Positions 9,143 through 17,550 of a stretch of DNA of 64,000 nt are shown here, in pieces (the stretch's first letter is position 1; each line of letters opens with the position of its first letter). Source of the DNA: Sphingopyxis sp. Its GTDB lineage: Bacteria; Pseudomonadota; Alphaproteobacteria; Sphingomonadales; Sphingomonadaceae. The position numbers were made by a program, and so were the translations under genes. The notes below the pieces were generated by a model. That model did no database searches and was not told where the DNA came from. It saw only the letters and a list, made by a program, of their open reading frames with translations. The stretch covers positions 8,441 through 72,440 of the forward strand of contig NZ_JAEMQX010000001.1 of NCBI RefSeq assembly GCF_016463645.1, in the 5' to 3' direction.

Positions 9143-10804
9143 TTACTTTGCAGTAATTTTATTGCCTTGCTTCCTCAAAAAATCTCTAGCCAGTTTCTCG
9201 AGCCTCTTTTTGTCCGGCTTGCGTGCGGGCGTCTTTGGAAGCTCGTCAAGCAAGACGATTGCTCGCGGAATCTTGTAGTTGGTCAGGTGCTCGGCGCAGT
9301 GATTTAGGAGTGTCTTTTCAGTAATCCCGGCCCCCTGGTCGATTGCTACAAAAGCAAAGGGCACTTCACCCTTGCGATCGTCAGGCACTGAGATTACAGC
9401 CACATCCGTGACCTCCGGAACTTGGGAAATTACTTCCTCGATCTCGCTGGGATAGACATTAAATCCCGCAACAATGAGCATGTCTTTCTTGCGGTCGACG
9501 ACTGTCAGAAAACCATCCGAAGTCAAACATCCGATGTCCCCGGTGGGGAGCCATCCGTCATCTGCACATGGTGGAAGGCCCATGTATTGCTCAATGACAC
9601 GTTCTCCGCGGATCAAAATTTCACCGTTCTCATTCGGATCCAGCCGCTTGCCACTTCCATCGAGCGCAGCAATGGCCACCTCGATACCGGGCAATGGGAG
9701 GCCAGCAGTGCCGTACTTGTGCGAGCCGTCGAGTGGTTGCGCCGTCAGTGGGCCGCCTTCTGTCATGCCAAATGCCTCGAGTATCGGAAGGCCGGTCTTG
9801 GCCTCCCAACGCAGAAGGGTTTGCCGAGAGAATACCGAACCGCCGCCAGGGCACAGCCACAGCGCAGATAAGTCGGCATCAGGGGCTGCAAGGAGTCCCT
9901 GATAGATAGCCGCCGGACCACCGCTGAAGACGCTGACCCTGTGCTTTTCCATCAGACCTGCCGTGACGTCTGGCTGGAAGCGCGGAACGATTACGAGGGG
10001 AGCGCGCCCATAAACAGGATTGAAGCACCCCATGTGCAGGCCCCAGACATGGCTGACGGGGGCAACATTAAGCCAGACTTCTTCGTATAGGCGAGTAGGC
10101 CAAGCGGTTTGCATTGCCTTGATGCAGCTCATTTCCGAGCTTTGAGAGCGCCGGACACCCTTCGGTGCGCCCGTCGATCCACCCGTAAACATGATTATAC
10201 AGGGGCTTTCGCCCGTTATTTCGAGTCCCGGCCGCTCTGGCGGCGTTTCCAGCAACTGCTCGATCGCAATGCCGCCCTCGCCCACGATCGCTAGTGGTTT
10301 ACCAATGCTGCCGGCGGTGGCACCGGCGACCGTGGCGTTCTGTCCACCCGCCAGAACGAGATCGGGCTCCGCAATCCCGAACAACACTCCAAGTTCGCGC
10401 GGCGTATATTCGGCATTGACCATCGAAATCTCGGCACCAGCGCTCAATGCAGCGAAAATGGCGACGTTTGCCTCGATAGAATTCGGGATGGAAATCGCGA
10501 CACGGCCTGATGGCGGGACAATCTCGCCAATGCGCGCAGCGAGACCTGCAACCGCAGAACCGTACTGCTCGTATGAGAGTTTTCGATCTCCCTCAATCAG
10601 TGCCAGCTTTTCAGGACAAGCTTCTACCGCGTCCCAGAACATGGTCACGACATCACTATATTCTTCGCGCAGGAAAGCTCGATCGCCTTCACTGAGACGA
10701 CGAAGTATCTCGGTTCTGGTTTTCGACATCTGCATAAATACCATTTCGCCGGAAACTGTGTTAAGGATTTTGCGGCCAAGAAATACGGCTAGCGAGGATT
10801 TCAA
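9143..10804 (-). CDS. AMP-dependent acyl-CoA synthetase / ligase
   Basis: An ANL-superfamily enzyme of up to 553 residues that activates a carboxylic acid with ATP and joins it to CoA. Conserved motifs are present in order: the P-loop MFTGGSTGAPKGV, AFGMTEGG, the TGD motif before the hinge, DRKKDMLIVAGFNVYP and SEIEE. The C-terminal A10 region is PKTPARKPDKKRL, where the usual GK pair is replaced by RK, so the catalytic lysine assignment is uncertain. The open frame begins at a TTG overlapping the hydrolase stop (TTGA). Internal ATGs at 10744, 10735 and 10729 are alternatives and no strong ribosome-binding site decides. It probably activates the acid released by the upstream C-C hydrolase. 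Confidence 0.88.
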   Translation of the reverse strand: MKSSLAVFLGRKILNTVSGEMVFMQMSKTRTEILRRLSEGDRAFLREEYSDVVTMFWDAVEACPEKLALIEGDRKLSYEQYGSAVAGLAARIGEIVPPSGRVAISIPNSIEANVAIFAALSAGAEISMVNAEYTPRELGVLFGIAEPDLVLAGGQNATVAGATAGSIGKPLAIVGEGGIAIEQLLETPPERPGLEITGESPCIIMFTGGSTGAPKGVRRSQSSEMSCIKAMQTAWPTRLYEEVWLNVAPVSHVWGLHMGCFNPVYGRAPLVIVPRFQPDVTAGLMEKHRVSVFSGGPAAIYQGLLAAPDADLSALWLCPGGGSVFSRQTLLRWEAKTGLPILEAFGMTEGGPLTAQPLDGSHKYGTAGLPLPGIEVAIAALDGSGKRLDPNENGEILIRGERVIEQYMGLPPCADDGWLPTGDIGCLTSDGFLTVVDRKKDMLIVAGFNVYPSEIEEVISQVPEVTDVAVISVPDDRKGEVPFAFVAIDQGAGITEKTLLNHCAEHLTNYKIPRAIVLLDELPKTPARKPDKKRLEKLARDFLRKQGNKITAK

Positions 10805-11643
10805 TTGCGACGGAGAAATGCGCGTATTTGGTCCAGAAACTGATGCTCACGCTCTAGCTGGACCCAGTGGCCGCATTGACCATAGACATGCATCTCGGAG
10901 CGCTTGAGGTGTTCGTGCATTCGCACTGCAACATGCAATGGAATCATCTTGTCTTCGCGGCCGTGCAGAATCAGCGTTGGCGCATCGATAGCTTTCAACT
11001 GCTCCAGCGGAATGCCCTTGACGATTCGTGGACCTTTCGATGCTTGATCAGCGCCAGGCTGCAGCTTGCGGATTGTCTCTTTCCCGCTGGCGATTTCCGC
11101 CACACGCAGGCGCGCGGCCACTGCCTCGTCGGTAACTATTGACGGATCGTATGGGAATGCCTTCATCATAGCGCGCATGGCGTCCATGCTGGGCTCGAAG
11201 GATCGGCTGTCCGCCAATCCCTGCGTCTGCTCAAACTCACCAGCCGGTGTGCCCATAAGAATAAGCGAGCGCACCTTGTCGGAATGAAAAGCCATCATTC
11301 CCAGCGCGAGGGCACCACCGAAGCTGTTGCCGACCAGCGTTACGCGGTCGAGGCCAAGGGCTTCTATAAAGCCCGCCAGATGCCGCGTCCACAGTTTGAT
11401 GCCCGGCTTCTCTCCTTCAGGCAGTTGGCTAAAGCCGAAGCCCACGATGTCGGGGGCCAGAACCCTGTGCGTTTCCCCAAGTTTTGGTAGGATTCCTCGC
11501 CAGTTTTGCCAGGCGGTCACGCCCGGACCCGAACCGTGAAGGAGGATGACGGGGTCACCTTCTCCACAATCGTGATAATTTGTCTGGATACCGTCGACGT
11601 CTATCGACAACCCGATATCGGGAAGCTCCGTATTACCGGGCAT
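10801..11643 (-). CDS. Alpha/beta hydrolase, meta-cleavage product (C-C bond) hydrolase
   Basis: A 280-residue serine hydrolase of the BphD/MhpC/CarC type, which splits the vinylogous ketoacid made by extradiol ring cleavage into a carboxylic acid and 2-hydroxypenta-2,4-dienoate. Visible are the oxyanion motif HGSGPG at 36-41, the nucleophile Ser107 in GNSFGG, an Asp in LILHGREDKMIP and the catalytic His in QCGHWVQLE. The start is ATG 11643, with GGAGAG just upstream; a longer frame to 11889 would overlap the divergent SDR gene. It is the first gene of the leftward unit and is preceded by the shared operator-like element at 11711-11730. The acid side of the substrate is not known. Confidence 0.9.
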   Translation of the reverse strand: MPGNTELPDIGLSIDVDGIQTNYHDCGEGDPVILLHGSGPGVTAWQNWRGILPKLGETHRVLAPDIVGFGFSQLPEGEKPGIKLWTRHLAGFIEALGLDRVTLVGNSFGGALALGMMAFHSDKVRSLILMGTPAGEFEQTQGLADSRSFEPSMDAMRAMMKAFPYDPSIVTDEAVAARLRVAEIASGKETIRKLQPGADQASKGPRIVKGIPLEQLKAIDAPTLILHGREDKMIPLHVAVRMHEHLKRSEMHVYGQCGHWVQLEREHQFLDQIRAFLRRN

Positions 11644-11710
11644 ACCTCTCTCCAAAGCAGCATTTCGCCAAATTCTTCTTCCTTGTCTGTTGCGAGGGAC
11701 CTTGGAAGAT

Positions 11711-11730
11711 GTCAATACGCTGGAGTATGG
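11711..11730. promoter_or_regulatory. Operator-like element, copy 1 (hydrolase/SDR divergent promoter)
   Basis: The element reads GTCAATACGC, two variable bases (TG), then GAGTATGG on the plus strand, and contains an ATAC-N6-GTAT inverted repeat. Eighteen of twenty positions are identical to the copy at 20120-20139. It lies 68 bases upstream of the hydrolase ATG and 43 bases upstream of the SDR ATG. It is a candidate binding site for the IclR regulator; the binding is inference. Confidence 0.6.
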
Positions 11731-11773
11731 ATGGTTGATGTGAAATAGACAAAAAACCAGAGGGTGAGAATTG

Positions 11774-12562
11774 ATGGGAAAACTTTCGGGCCAAACAGCG
11801 TTAATCACTGGCGCGGCTTCAGGTATCGGCAAGGCAGTGGCGATACGTCTCGTCGAGGAAGGAGCGAATGTAGTTGCGTTGGATCGCAATGCCGACGCTC
11901 TCGCGGATTTGTCGGATCACTTGGGGGATCGGTGCTCTGTCCTCGCGGGAGATTGCACAGAGGCTGCGATCTGCGAAGCGGGCGTCGAACTTGCGCAGGA
12001 AAAATTCGGAAAACTGGACACCACGATAGCGAACGCCGGCGTTTACGACTGGTACAAGCGTATAGATCGCATGAAAATGGAAGACGTGGAGGCAGCGTTC
12101 GAGGAATTGTTCCGAATTAATGTGCTGTCGACTTTGCTCTTGGCGCGAGCTTCCGCAGATGCGTTGCGGAAATCCACGGGCTCTCTGATAGTGACCTGCT
12201 CCAATGCTAGTTTCAGAGCTGGCGGCGGTGGCACATTGTACACTGCCAGCAAGTTCGCACTGCGGGGCATAGTTTATCAACTTGCTTATGAATGGGCGCC
12301 GCAAATCCGCGTTAACGGCGTTGCTCCTGGCGGGACTGTCACGGGCCTTTCGGGATTGGACACACTGGAGAGCGCATCGCGTCGTCTCGATTCCGAACAG
12401 CGCACAGTTGAAATGGTGGCGAAGGCATCGCCACTGGCAAGGGCGGCAGAGGCGGAAGATCATGCCGGATGCTATGTGCTTCTCGCGTCACCTAGAGATG
12501 GAGTAAACCTAAATGGAACGATCCTGGTCAGCGATGGCGGATTGATCTCGCGAATGGGTTAG
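11774..12562 (+). CDS. SDR-family cis-dihydrodiol dehydrogenase
   Basis: A 262-residue short-chain dehydrogenase. The cofactor motif TGAASGIG lies at 12-19, NAG at 87-89, and the catalytic Ser143, Tyr156 and Lys160 are in the S-x12-YTASK pattern. The segments NASFRAGGGGTLYTASK and RVNGVAPGGTVT resemble BphB/HcaB-type enzymes, which rearomatise a cis-dihydrodiol to a catechol using NAD. The start is ATG 11774 after GAGGGTGAG. It is transcribed divergently from the hydrolase from a shared intergenic region carrying the operator-like element. In the proposed pathway it follows the ring-hydroxylating oxygenase. Confidence 0.85.
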   Translation: MGKLSGQTALITGAASGIGKAVAIRLVEEGANVVALDRNADALADLSDHLGDRCSVLAGDCTEAAICEAGVELAQEKFGKLDTTIANAGVYDWYKRIDRMKMEDVEAAFEELFRINVLSTLLLARASADALRKSTGSLIVTCSNASFRAGGGGTLYTASKFALRGIVYQLAYEWAPQIRVNGVAPGGTVTGLSGLDTLESASRRLDSEQRTVEMVAKASPLARAAEAEDHAGCYVLLASPRDGVNLNGTILVSDGGLISRMG

Positions 12563-12572
12563 GCCGAGCACT

Positions 12573-13370
12573 TCAAGTCTTGTTACTTCGCTTCTCGCGA
12601 ACCTCGTCCCCTGGCATTCGCAAAACATCGGAAACTGCCTCTGCCGCTTCAACGATGCGCGGAAAAAGCGTCAGCAAATCCTGTTCCGCTTTCTCGGGAT
12701 CAACGTCGTTGCAGACCTCGGTGACTGACACCGCCGCCAACAGGCCGGTCCTGCCCCGTATCGGCACCGCGAGGCAGCGCAGCTCTGGATACATCTCCCC
12801 TCGATCTATCGCCCATCCCTGTCGGCGTACGCCGTTGATTTCTTGTCTCAGGTCATCGACATCGAATATTGTGTTGTCCGTAAGAGGAACGAAATCGCCC
12901 AAGGCAAGATAGTCTTCAAGCCTGTCCCGTTCCAGTTGAGCAAGCAGGGCCTTGCCAATCGCTGTGCAGTAAGCCTCGAGCTCGATCTCCTCCCGAGAAG
13001 GAGACCGTCGGCACCCGGATTCGGCCTTGACCAAATAGCGTACAAGATTGTCACGAAAGACGCCCAGATGCACCGTACGCCTGCAAGTCTTGGCGAGGTC
13101 TGCCATAATGGGCCGGGTTGCAGTGGTAATAATCGAATCGATATCCGCACGTACCGCTATTTCCACGCTGGCGATGCCGAGAGCGTATAATCCTCGACGT
13201 TGCCGGATTACAAATTTGCGCTCGACCAACGGCCTCAAGAGCCGGTGAGCTGTAGAAACGGGAATGCCGGTATGTTCGCAGATTTCCCTTACCGTCTTGG
13301 GCGCCGACGAAAGGCAACCGATCAGGTCGAGTATTCGCTCGACAACCGATGTGCTGGATGCATCGTTCAT
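12573..13370 (-). CDS. IclR-family transcriptional regulator
   Basis: A 265-residue regulator. The N-terminal winged helix reads VVERILDLIGCL, then TVREICEHTGIPVSTAHRLL, and is followed by the IclR effector domain with YCTAIGKALLAQL and LRCLAVPIRGRTGLLAAVSV. The start is ATG 13370, with GAGAGGAG seven bases upstream; the longer frame to 13460 is unsupported. It is convergent with the SDR gene (10-base gap) and divergent from the hydratase gene. It is the only regulator inside the catabolic cluster, so it very probably controls it, as IclR proteins do for many aromatic pathways. The effector may be a pathway intermediate. Confidence 0.92.
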   Translation of the reverse strand: MNDASSTSVVERILDLIGCLSSAPKTVREICEHTGIPVSTAHRLLRPLVERKFVIRQRRGLYALGIASVEIAVRADIDSIITTATRPIMADLAKTCRRTVHLGVFRDNLVRYLVKAESGCRRSPSREEIELEAYCTAIGKALLAQLERDRLEDYLALGDFVPLTDNTIFDVDDLRQEINGVRRQGWAIDRGEMYPELRCLAVPIRGRTGLLAAVSVTEVCNDVDPEKAEQDLLTLFPRIVEAAEAVSDVLRMPGDEVREKRSNKT

Positions 13371-13391
13371 CTTGTCGCTCCTCTCACAGAG

Positions 13392-13408
13392 TGAGGCTCT
13401 AGGCCTCA
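13392..13408. promoter_or_regulatory. Palindrome next to the iclR start
   Basis: TGAGGC and GCCTCA are exact inverted repeats separated by five bases, ending 22 bases upstream of the iclR ATG. This position suits autorepression of the regulator or control of the divergent hydratase unit. The site is seen directly; its role is inferred. Confidence 0.45.
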
Positions 13409-13425
13409 ATTGCCGCCGGTCAAGC

Positions 13426-13440
13426 TTGGCAGGGTGCCAA
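13426..13440. promoter_or_regulatory. Second palindrome in the iclR/hydratase gap
   Basis: TTGGC and GCCAA are inverted repeats with a five-base spacer, the same geometry as the palindrome 18 bases away. The two have different half-sites, so they may bind different proteins. Binding is inference. Confidence 0.35.
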
Positions 13441-13611
13441 ACGATAGCGCACAGACACAAACATAGATTGAAGACGCCGTTTTCGAACCGTGCCGGATTC
13501 GCTGACTGCTCAGATTGGACGGGCGGTGAATTGCTCGATGGTGGCCAGGAGACGAGATCGGCAAAAGATACAAGGGCGTTTCGATGCGCACGTTTGGGAG
13601 AATTTAAGGCA

Positions 13612-14403
13612 ATGCCACTCGAAAGTTCAATAATATCTTCCCTGGGTGATGAACTCTACGGCGCACTGATCAAGGGCCGAACGGTTTCCAATCTGCGGGA
13701 TCGCCATCCGGAGATAGATATTGTCGACGCCTATCGCGTCCAGGAACGAATGGTCGCGCGCCGTCTGGAAGCTGGCGAAAAGATCATCGGCAAAAAGATC
13801 GGCGTTACTTCCAAAGTGGTGCAGGAAATGATCGGGGTGTTCGAGCCTGATTTCGGACAATTGACCGATCGAATGCTGGTTCCCGATTGCGCTACGGTAG
13901 ATCACAAATCACTCATCCAACCCAAGGCAGAAGGCGAAATTGCGTTCATCCTGCAACATGATCTCAACGGGCCTGGCGTGACCGCCGCCGATGTACTGGA
14001 GGCGACCGAATATGTCACTGCCTGTTTCGAGATCGTCGATAGCCGCATTCAAGACTGGGATATCAGAATTCAGGATACAGTCGCGGATAACGCCTCGTGC
14101 GGAATATTCGCGATAGGGACCGAGCGGGTCGATCCCCGTGAGATCGATCTGGCAAAAGTGGCCATGACAATCGAGTGTAATGGAGTCGAGGTTGCGAGCG
14201 GGATCGGCGCCGCTGTTCAGGGTTCCCCTCTTAACTCTGTCGCCTGGCTGGCCAATACGCTTGGCGAGCTTGGAATGCCGTTCAGGGCGGGCGAAATAAT
14301 CCTTTCCGGAGCACTTGGTCCGATGATCGACATATCCAGCGGTGACACGCTGCAACTTAACCTCAGCGACGGGCTTGGGTCCTGTCGCATGATTTTTTCT
14401 TAG
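13612..14403 (+). CDS. 2-keto-4-pentenoate hydratase
   Basis: A 263-residue member of the fumarylacetoacetase-like hydratase family (MhpD/BphH type). It adds water to 2-hydroxypenta-2,4-dienoate to give 4-hydroxy-2-oxopentanoate. Characteristic blocks are YRVQERMVARRLEAGEKIIG, KKIGVTSK, PKAEGEIAFIL (metal-binding glutamates), EIVDSRIQDWDIRIQDTVAD and SPLNSVAWLANTLGELG. The start is ATG 13612, with AAGG upstream and the usual family length; a much longer open frame to 13264 crosses the iclR promoter and is rejected. It is the first gene of the rightward lower-pathway unit, 78 bases before the dehydrogenase. Confidence 0.92.
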   Translation: MPLESSIISSLGDELYGALIKGRTVSNLRDRHPEIDIVDAYRVQERMVARRLEAGEKIIGKKIGVTSKVVQEMIGVFEPDFGQLTDRMLVPDCATVDHKSLIQPKAEGEIAFILQHDLNGPGVTAADVLEATEYVTACFEIVDSRIQDWDIRIQDTVADNASCGIFAIGTERVDPREIDLAKVAMTIECNGVEVASGIGAAVQGSPLNSVAWLANTLGELGMPFRAGEIILSGALGPMIDISSGDTLQLNLSDGLGSCRMIFS

Positions 14404-14481
14404 CCAATCGCGTGCTTCGGCAAGGATAGCAGCGAGGTGACAGACCTCGGCGCACTCTAGTGACAAAGTAAGGATGCTCGG

Positions 14482-15399
14482 ATGGACAAAATTAAATGCG
14501 CAATAATCGGGCCGGGGAATATCGGCACCGATCTGCTTTACAAACTGCTTCGTTCCGAAGTTCTCGAACCCGTTTGGATGGTGGGTATTGAGGCCGGATC
14601 CGAAGGTCTGGCCCGCGCGAAGGAACTGGGCCTCAAGACCACTGCTGAAGGGGTTGACGGGCTGGTGCCTCACGCGATCGAGGATGGAGTGAGCATCGCG
14701 TTTGATGCGACTTCGGCCTATGTCCACGCCGAAAACAGCCGCAAGCTGAACGAGCTGGGCATTCTTATGATCGACCTGACGCCCGCCGCCCTTGGCCCGC
14801 TTTGCGTTCCCCCGGTGAATCTCAAGGATCTGGCAGGCCGTAAGGCAATGAACGTCAACATGGTCACATGCGCGGGTCAGGCCACGATTCCGATGGTCGC
14901 CGCCATCAGCAATGTTCAAAGCGTGGATTACGCCGAGATAATCGCAACGGTCGCGTCGAAGTCGATCGGAGTGGGTACTCGGAAGAATATCGACGAGTTC
15001 ACGCGCACCACTTCTGCGGCAGTCGCGAAAGTGGGAGGTGCAGCGCAAGGCAAGGCTATCGTGGTCGTCAATCCGGCCGAGCCTCCGCTGATGATGCGTG
15101 ACACCGTCTATTGCGAAACAGTCGACGAGCCGGATCAGGAAGCGATCACCGCATCCGTGCACGAGATGATTTCTGCTGTGCAACAATATGTCCCCGGCTA
15201 CCAATTGAAGAACGGGCCAATTTTCGAGGGGCGCAAAGTCTCGATCTTTCTGGAAGTGCAGGGACTTGGCGATTTTCTCCCCAAATATGCAGGAAATCTG
15301 GACATCATGACTGCCGCTGCAGCGCGCACGGCCGAAATGTTTGCACAAGACATCCTTGATGGCCGACTTGAACTCTCACCATTGAAGGAGAACGCATGA
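14482..15399 (+). CDS. mhpF: Acetaldehyde dehydrogenase (acylating)
   Basis: A 305-residue enzyme that converts acetaldehyde, NAD and CoA to acetyl-CoA in a channelled complex with the aldolase encoded next. The NAD motif GPGNIG is at 10-15, the catalytic Cys130 is in [11 protein letters not shown], and the ending segments [19 protein letters not shown] and [16 protein letters not shown] are diagnostic of the MhpF/DmpF/BphJ family. Its stop overlaps the aldolase start (ATGA), consistent with equimolar translation of the two partners. The symbol follows the best-known homologue. Confidence 0.95.
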   Translation: MDKIKCAIIGPGNIGTDLLYKLLRSEVLEPVWMVGIEAGSEGLARAKELGLKTTAEGVDGLVPHAIEDGVSIAFDATSAYVHAENSRKLNELGILMIDLTPAALGPLCVPPVNLKDLAGRKAMNVNMVTCAGQATIPMVAAISNVQSVDYAEIIATVASKSIGVGTRKNIDEFTRTTSAAVAKVGGAAQGKAIVVVNPAEPPLMMRDTVYCETVDEPDQEAITASVHEMISAVQQYVPGYQLKNGPIFEGRKVSIFLEVQGLGDFLPKYAGNLDIMTAAAARTAEMFAQDILDGRLELSPLKENA

Positions 15400-16439
15400 T
15401 GACACTCGAAGAACAGGTTAGGGGTAAAAAGCTCAAGCTGCATGATATGTGTCTGCGCGACGGCATGCATTCCATGCGGCATCAGATCACGCTGGATCAG
15501 ATGGTCGATATCGCTTCCGGGCTTGATGACGCAGGGGTGCCGTTGATCCAGGTCACTCACGGTGACGGGTTGGGAGGATCATCCCTGAATTACGGTCGCG
15601 GACTCCATTCGGATAGCGAATATATCTCGGCAGTGGCCAAGGTAGTGAAAAAGGCGACTATCTCGGTACTCCATGTTCCGGGCATTGGCACTCTGGATGA
15701 GTTGCGGATGGCCGCCGATTGCGGGGCAGGATGTGTTCATGTCGCCTCGCATTGCACCGAAGCCGACGTTACCGAACAGCACATTGGCCTGGGACGGGAA
15801 CTTGGGCTTGATACAGTCGGCTTTCTCATGATGGCGCATATGACGCCGCCCGAGCACCTGGTTGAGCAGGCGCTGTTGATGGAAGGGTATGGAGCAACAA
15901 CAATCTACTGTGTTGATTCGGCAGGTTACATGCTGCCTGATGAAGTTACCGATCGCATCACCATCCTTCGCACAGCTTTGCAGGACGAAACCGAGATCGG
16001 ATTTCACGCTCATCACAATCTCGGGATGGGAGTCGCCAATTCGCTGGCTGCTGTAGCCGCGGGCGCGGACCGCATCGACGGTTCGGCTGCCGGATTGGGT
16101 GCTGGCGCTGGCAATACACCCCTCGAACTGATGGCTGCCGTCGGAGAGCGATTGGGCATCGAAACCGGGGTGGATCTGTTTAAGCTGATGGACGTAGCAG
16201 AGGATCGGGTTTTGCCGATCATGCCTCAGCCGCCCCGTGCGGACAGGGATTCCATAACGCTCGGTTTTGCAGGGGTCTACTCAACCTTCCTGTATCAGGC
16301 CAAAGAAGCCGAACGTAAGTACGGCTTGTCTGCACGTGATATCTTGATGGAATTGGCTCGCAAGAAAATGATCGGGGGTCAGGAGGACATGATCGAAGAC
16401 ACCGCGCTCTCGATGGCCAAGGAACGCGATCTGGTTTGA
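15396..16439 (+). CDS. dmpG: 4-hydroxy-2-oxovalerate aldolase
   Basis: A 347-residue class II aldolase that cleaves 4-hydroxy-2-oxovalerate into pyruvate and acetaldehyde. The metal-binding HMGL-like barrel is evident: [18 protein letters not shown] near the N-terminus (Asp of LRDG binds the metal) and [18 protein letters not shown] (metal-binding histidines). DmpG-type ends follow ([18 protein letters not shown] and [16 protein letters not shown]). It overlaps the dehydrogenase gene by four bases and forms the channelled lower-pathway complex with it. It is the last gene of the unit. IS5-like debris follows. Confidence 0.95.
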   Translation: MMTLEEQVRGKKLKLHDMCLRDGMHSMRHQITLDQMVDIASGLDDAGVPLIQVTHGDGLGGSSLNYGRGLHSDSEYISAVAKVVKKATISVLHVPGIGTLDELRMAADCGAGCVHVASHCTEADVTEQHIGLGRELGLDTVGFLMMAHMTPPEHLVEQALLMEGYGATTIYCVDSAGYMLPDEVTDRITILRTALQDETEIGFHAHHNLGMGVANSLAAVAAGADRIDGSAAGLGAGAGNTPLELMAAVGERLGIETGVDLFKLMDVAEDRVLPIMPQPPRADRDSITLGFAGVYSTFLYQAKEAERKYGLSARDILMELARKKMIGGQEDMIEDTALSMAKERDLV

Positions 16440-16509
16440 CGGCGATTCAAGCACTTCAAAACAGAACGAAGTTACGAAAGGCGTTGCTGTCGCTCCTTGT
16501 CGGGAGGCC

Positions 16510-16740
16510 AAATTGGACGAGAAGTCCTCGGACCCACGCGACAGGGAGCGGACAACCTCATCACCGCAGGCTTTGCTAAGAACTCTGCCTGGGGTCGTAT
16601 CCTGCCGACCATTTGGCAAAGGCTCCGACCCGCCAAAATCGCGAACTCCCTGATTATCGGCGCTATATCGACTGTCACCTCATTGAAACCAAGTCTCGTT
16701 TTCTCTCCCGAAAGGGCAGACCGGCCATAGCGAAGCAATC
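16510..16740 (+). pseudogene. Decayed IS5-type transposase fragment
   Basis: In one plus frame the sequence PPKSRTPDYRRYIDCHLIE resembles the C-terminal region of IS5/IS427-type transposases (a P-D-Y block followed by an R-x-R-H-L-I-E block). Upstream, a stretch resembling ADNLITAGFAKNSAW fits the second conserved Asp region in another frame. Frameshifts and missing ends make it a relic. It fills part of the 550-base gap between the convergent aldolase and oxygenase-beta genes. The rest of the gap, to 16986, has no recognisable gene. The family call is tentative. Confidence 0.4.
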
Positions 16741-16986
16741 CACACTATCTTGCGCTGCCGATCCTGACATTGCGGAATTGTCAAGGCCGTGGGGTGTTCC
16801 GATCAGCTGCGGTGCCAGAAACGACACCTGCTTCTCTACATCGTTCCGAGCCACTTTTCCCGCACGGTGGCAGCCGCCAAGAGGCCGTCAGCAACAGCGG
16901 CAAGAGTACTTTCGGGCAACCTACGCCGCCAGGCCTATGCAACAGATTCGGCCCAGTTGCGGGCAAGCAGAAGGGCCTTCACACAA

Positions 16987-17532
16987 TCAAAGGAACGTAT
17001 TGATGTTCTTTGCTTGCAAGACAGTTTCCTGCAAGATGACCTTCCTGCGCGCCAGTTGGAGCAGACCTTCTGAGTTCCGCCTGATTGTATCGACGCGTCT
17101 GGCTTTTAGTTCCATTTCATCGTCTTCAGTCCGATGACGATGGTTGAGGATCACAGAATGGACCGTCCACTCGTTAGAATCTTCAGTAGGTAAGACCTCG
17201 ATATTGCCGATCAGGTGAAAATGCCTGGTGGGTGGATCTTCGGCCCATGCCGACGGCTGCTTGGCGCGTGCCACGCGGATCTTGAGATATTCGAGGCCGT
17301 CGTCGAAATAGGCCATTCGTTCGGAACTGAACTTCGCCTCATCCTTTCGATAGCGGGCCTGCACTCCTGGTACCCAATAATGGATATCGTCCGTCAGCAA
17401 TTCTAGCCATTCATCATATTGCTCGTTATCGAGCAAACGGGCTTCTCGATACAGAAACTGCTGTATCTCCAAAAGTAACTCGGCTGACACAGAGCAGTGA
17501 TCGCGCCGGGTGGTTTGTTCGAGAGTCTTCAC
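16987..17532 (-). CDS. Ring-hydroxylating dioxygenase, beta subunit
   Basis: A 181-residue small subunit of a Rieske non-haem iron oxygenase, with the cone fold of the NTF2-like superfamily. Family hallmarks are QFLYREARLLDNEQYDEWL, LLTDDIHYWVPGVQAR, a conserved region around RMAYFDDGLEYLKIRVAR and the HLIGNIEVLP segment. The start is GTG 17532, with AGAGG five bases upstream. Only 18 bases separate it from the alpha-subunit gene, so the two are co-translated partners of an (alpha beta)3 oxygenase. The substrate specificity is set by alpha. Confidence 0.93.
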   Translation of the reverse strand: MKTLEQTTRRDHCSVSAELLLEIQQFLYREARLLDNEQYDEWLELLTDDIHYWVPGVQARYRKDEAKFSSERMAYFDDGLEYLKIRVARAKQPSAWAEDPPTRHFHLIGNIEVLPTEDSNEWTVHSVILNHRHRTEDDEMELKARRVDTIRRNSEGLLQLARRKVILQETVLQAKNINTFL

Positions 17533-17550
17533 ATTTACCTCTGAATATTT

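Noticed and set aside
13909-15348. A 479-codon minus-strand open frame opposite the hydratase and dehydrogenase genes
   Set aside because: The plus-strand genes are unequivocal by motif. The opposite frame has no start signal or domain.
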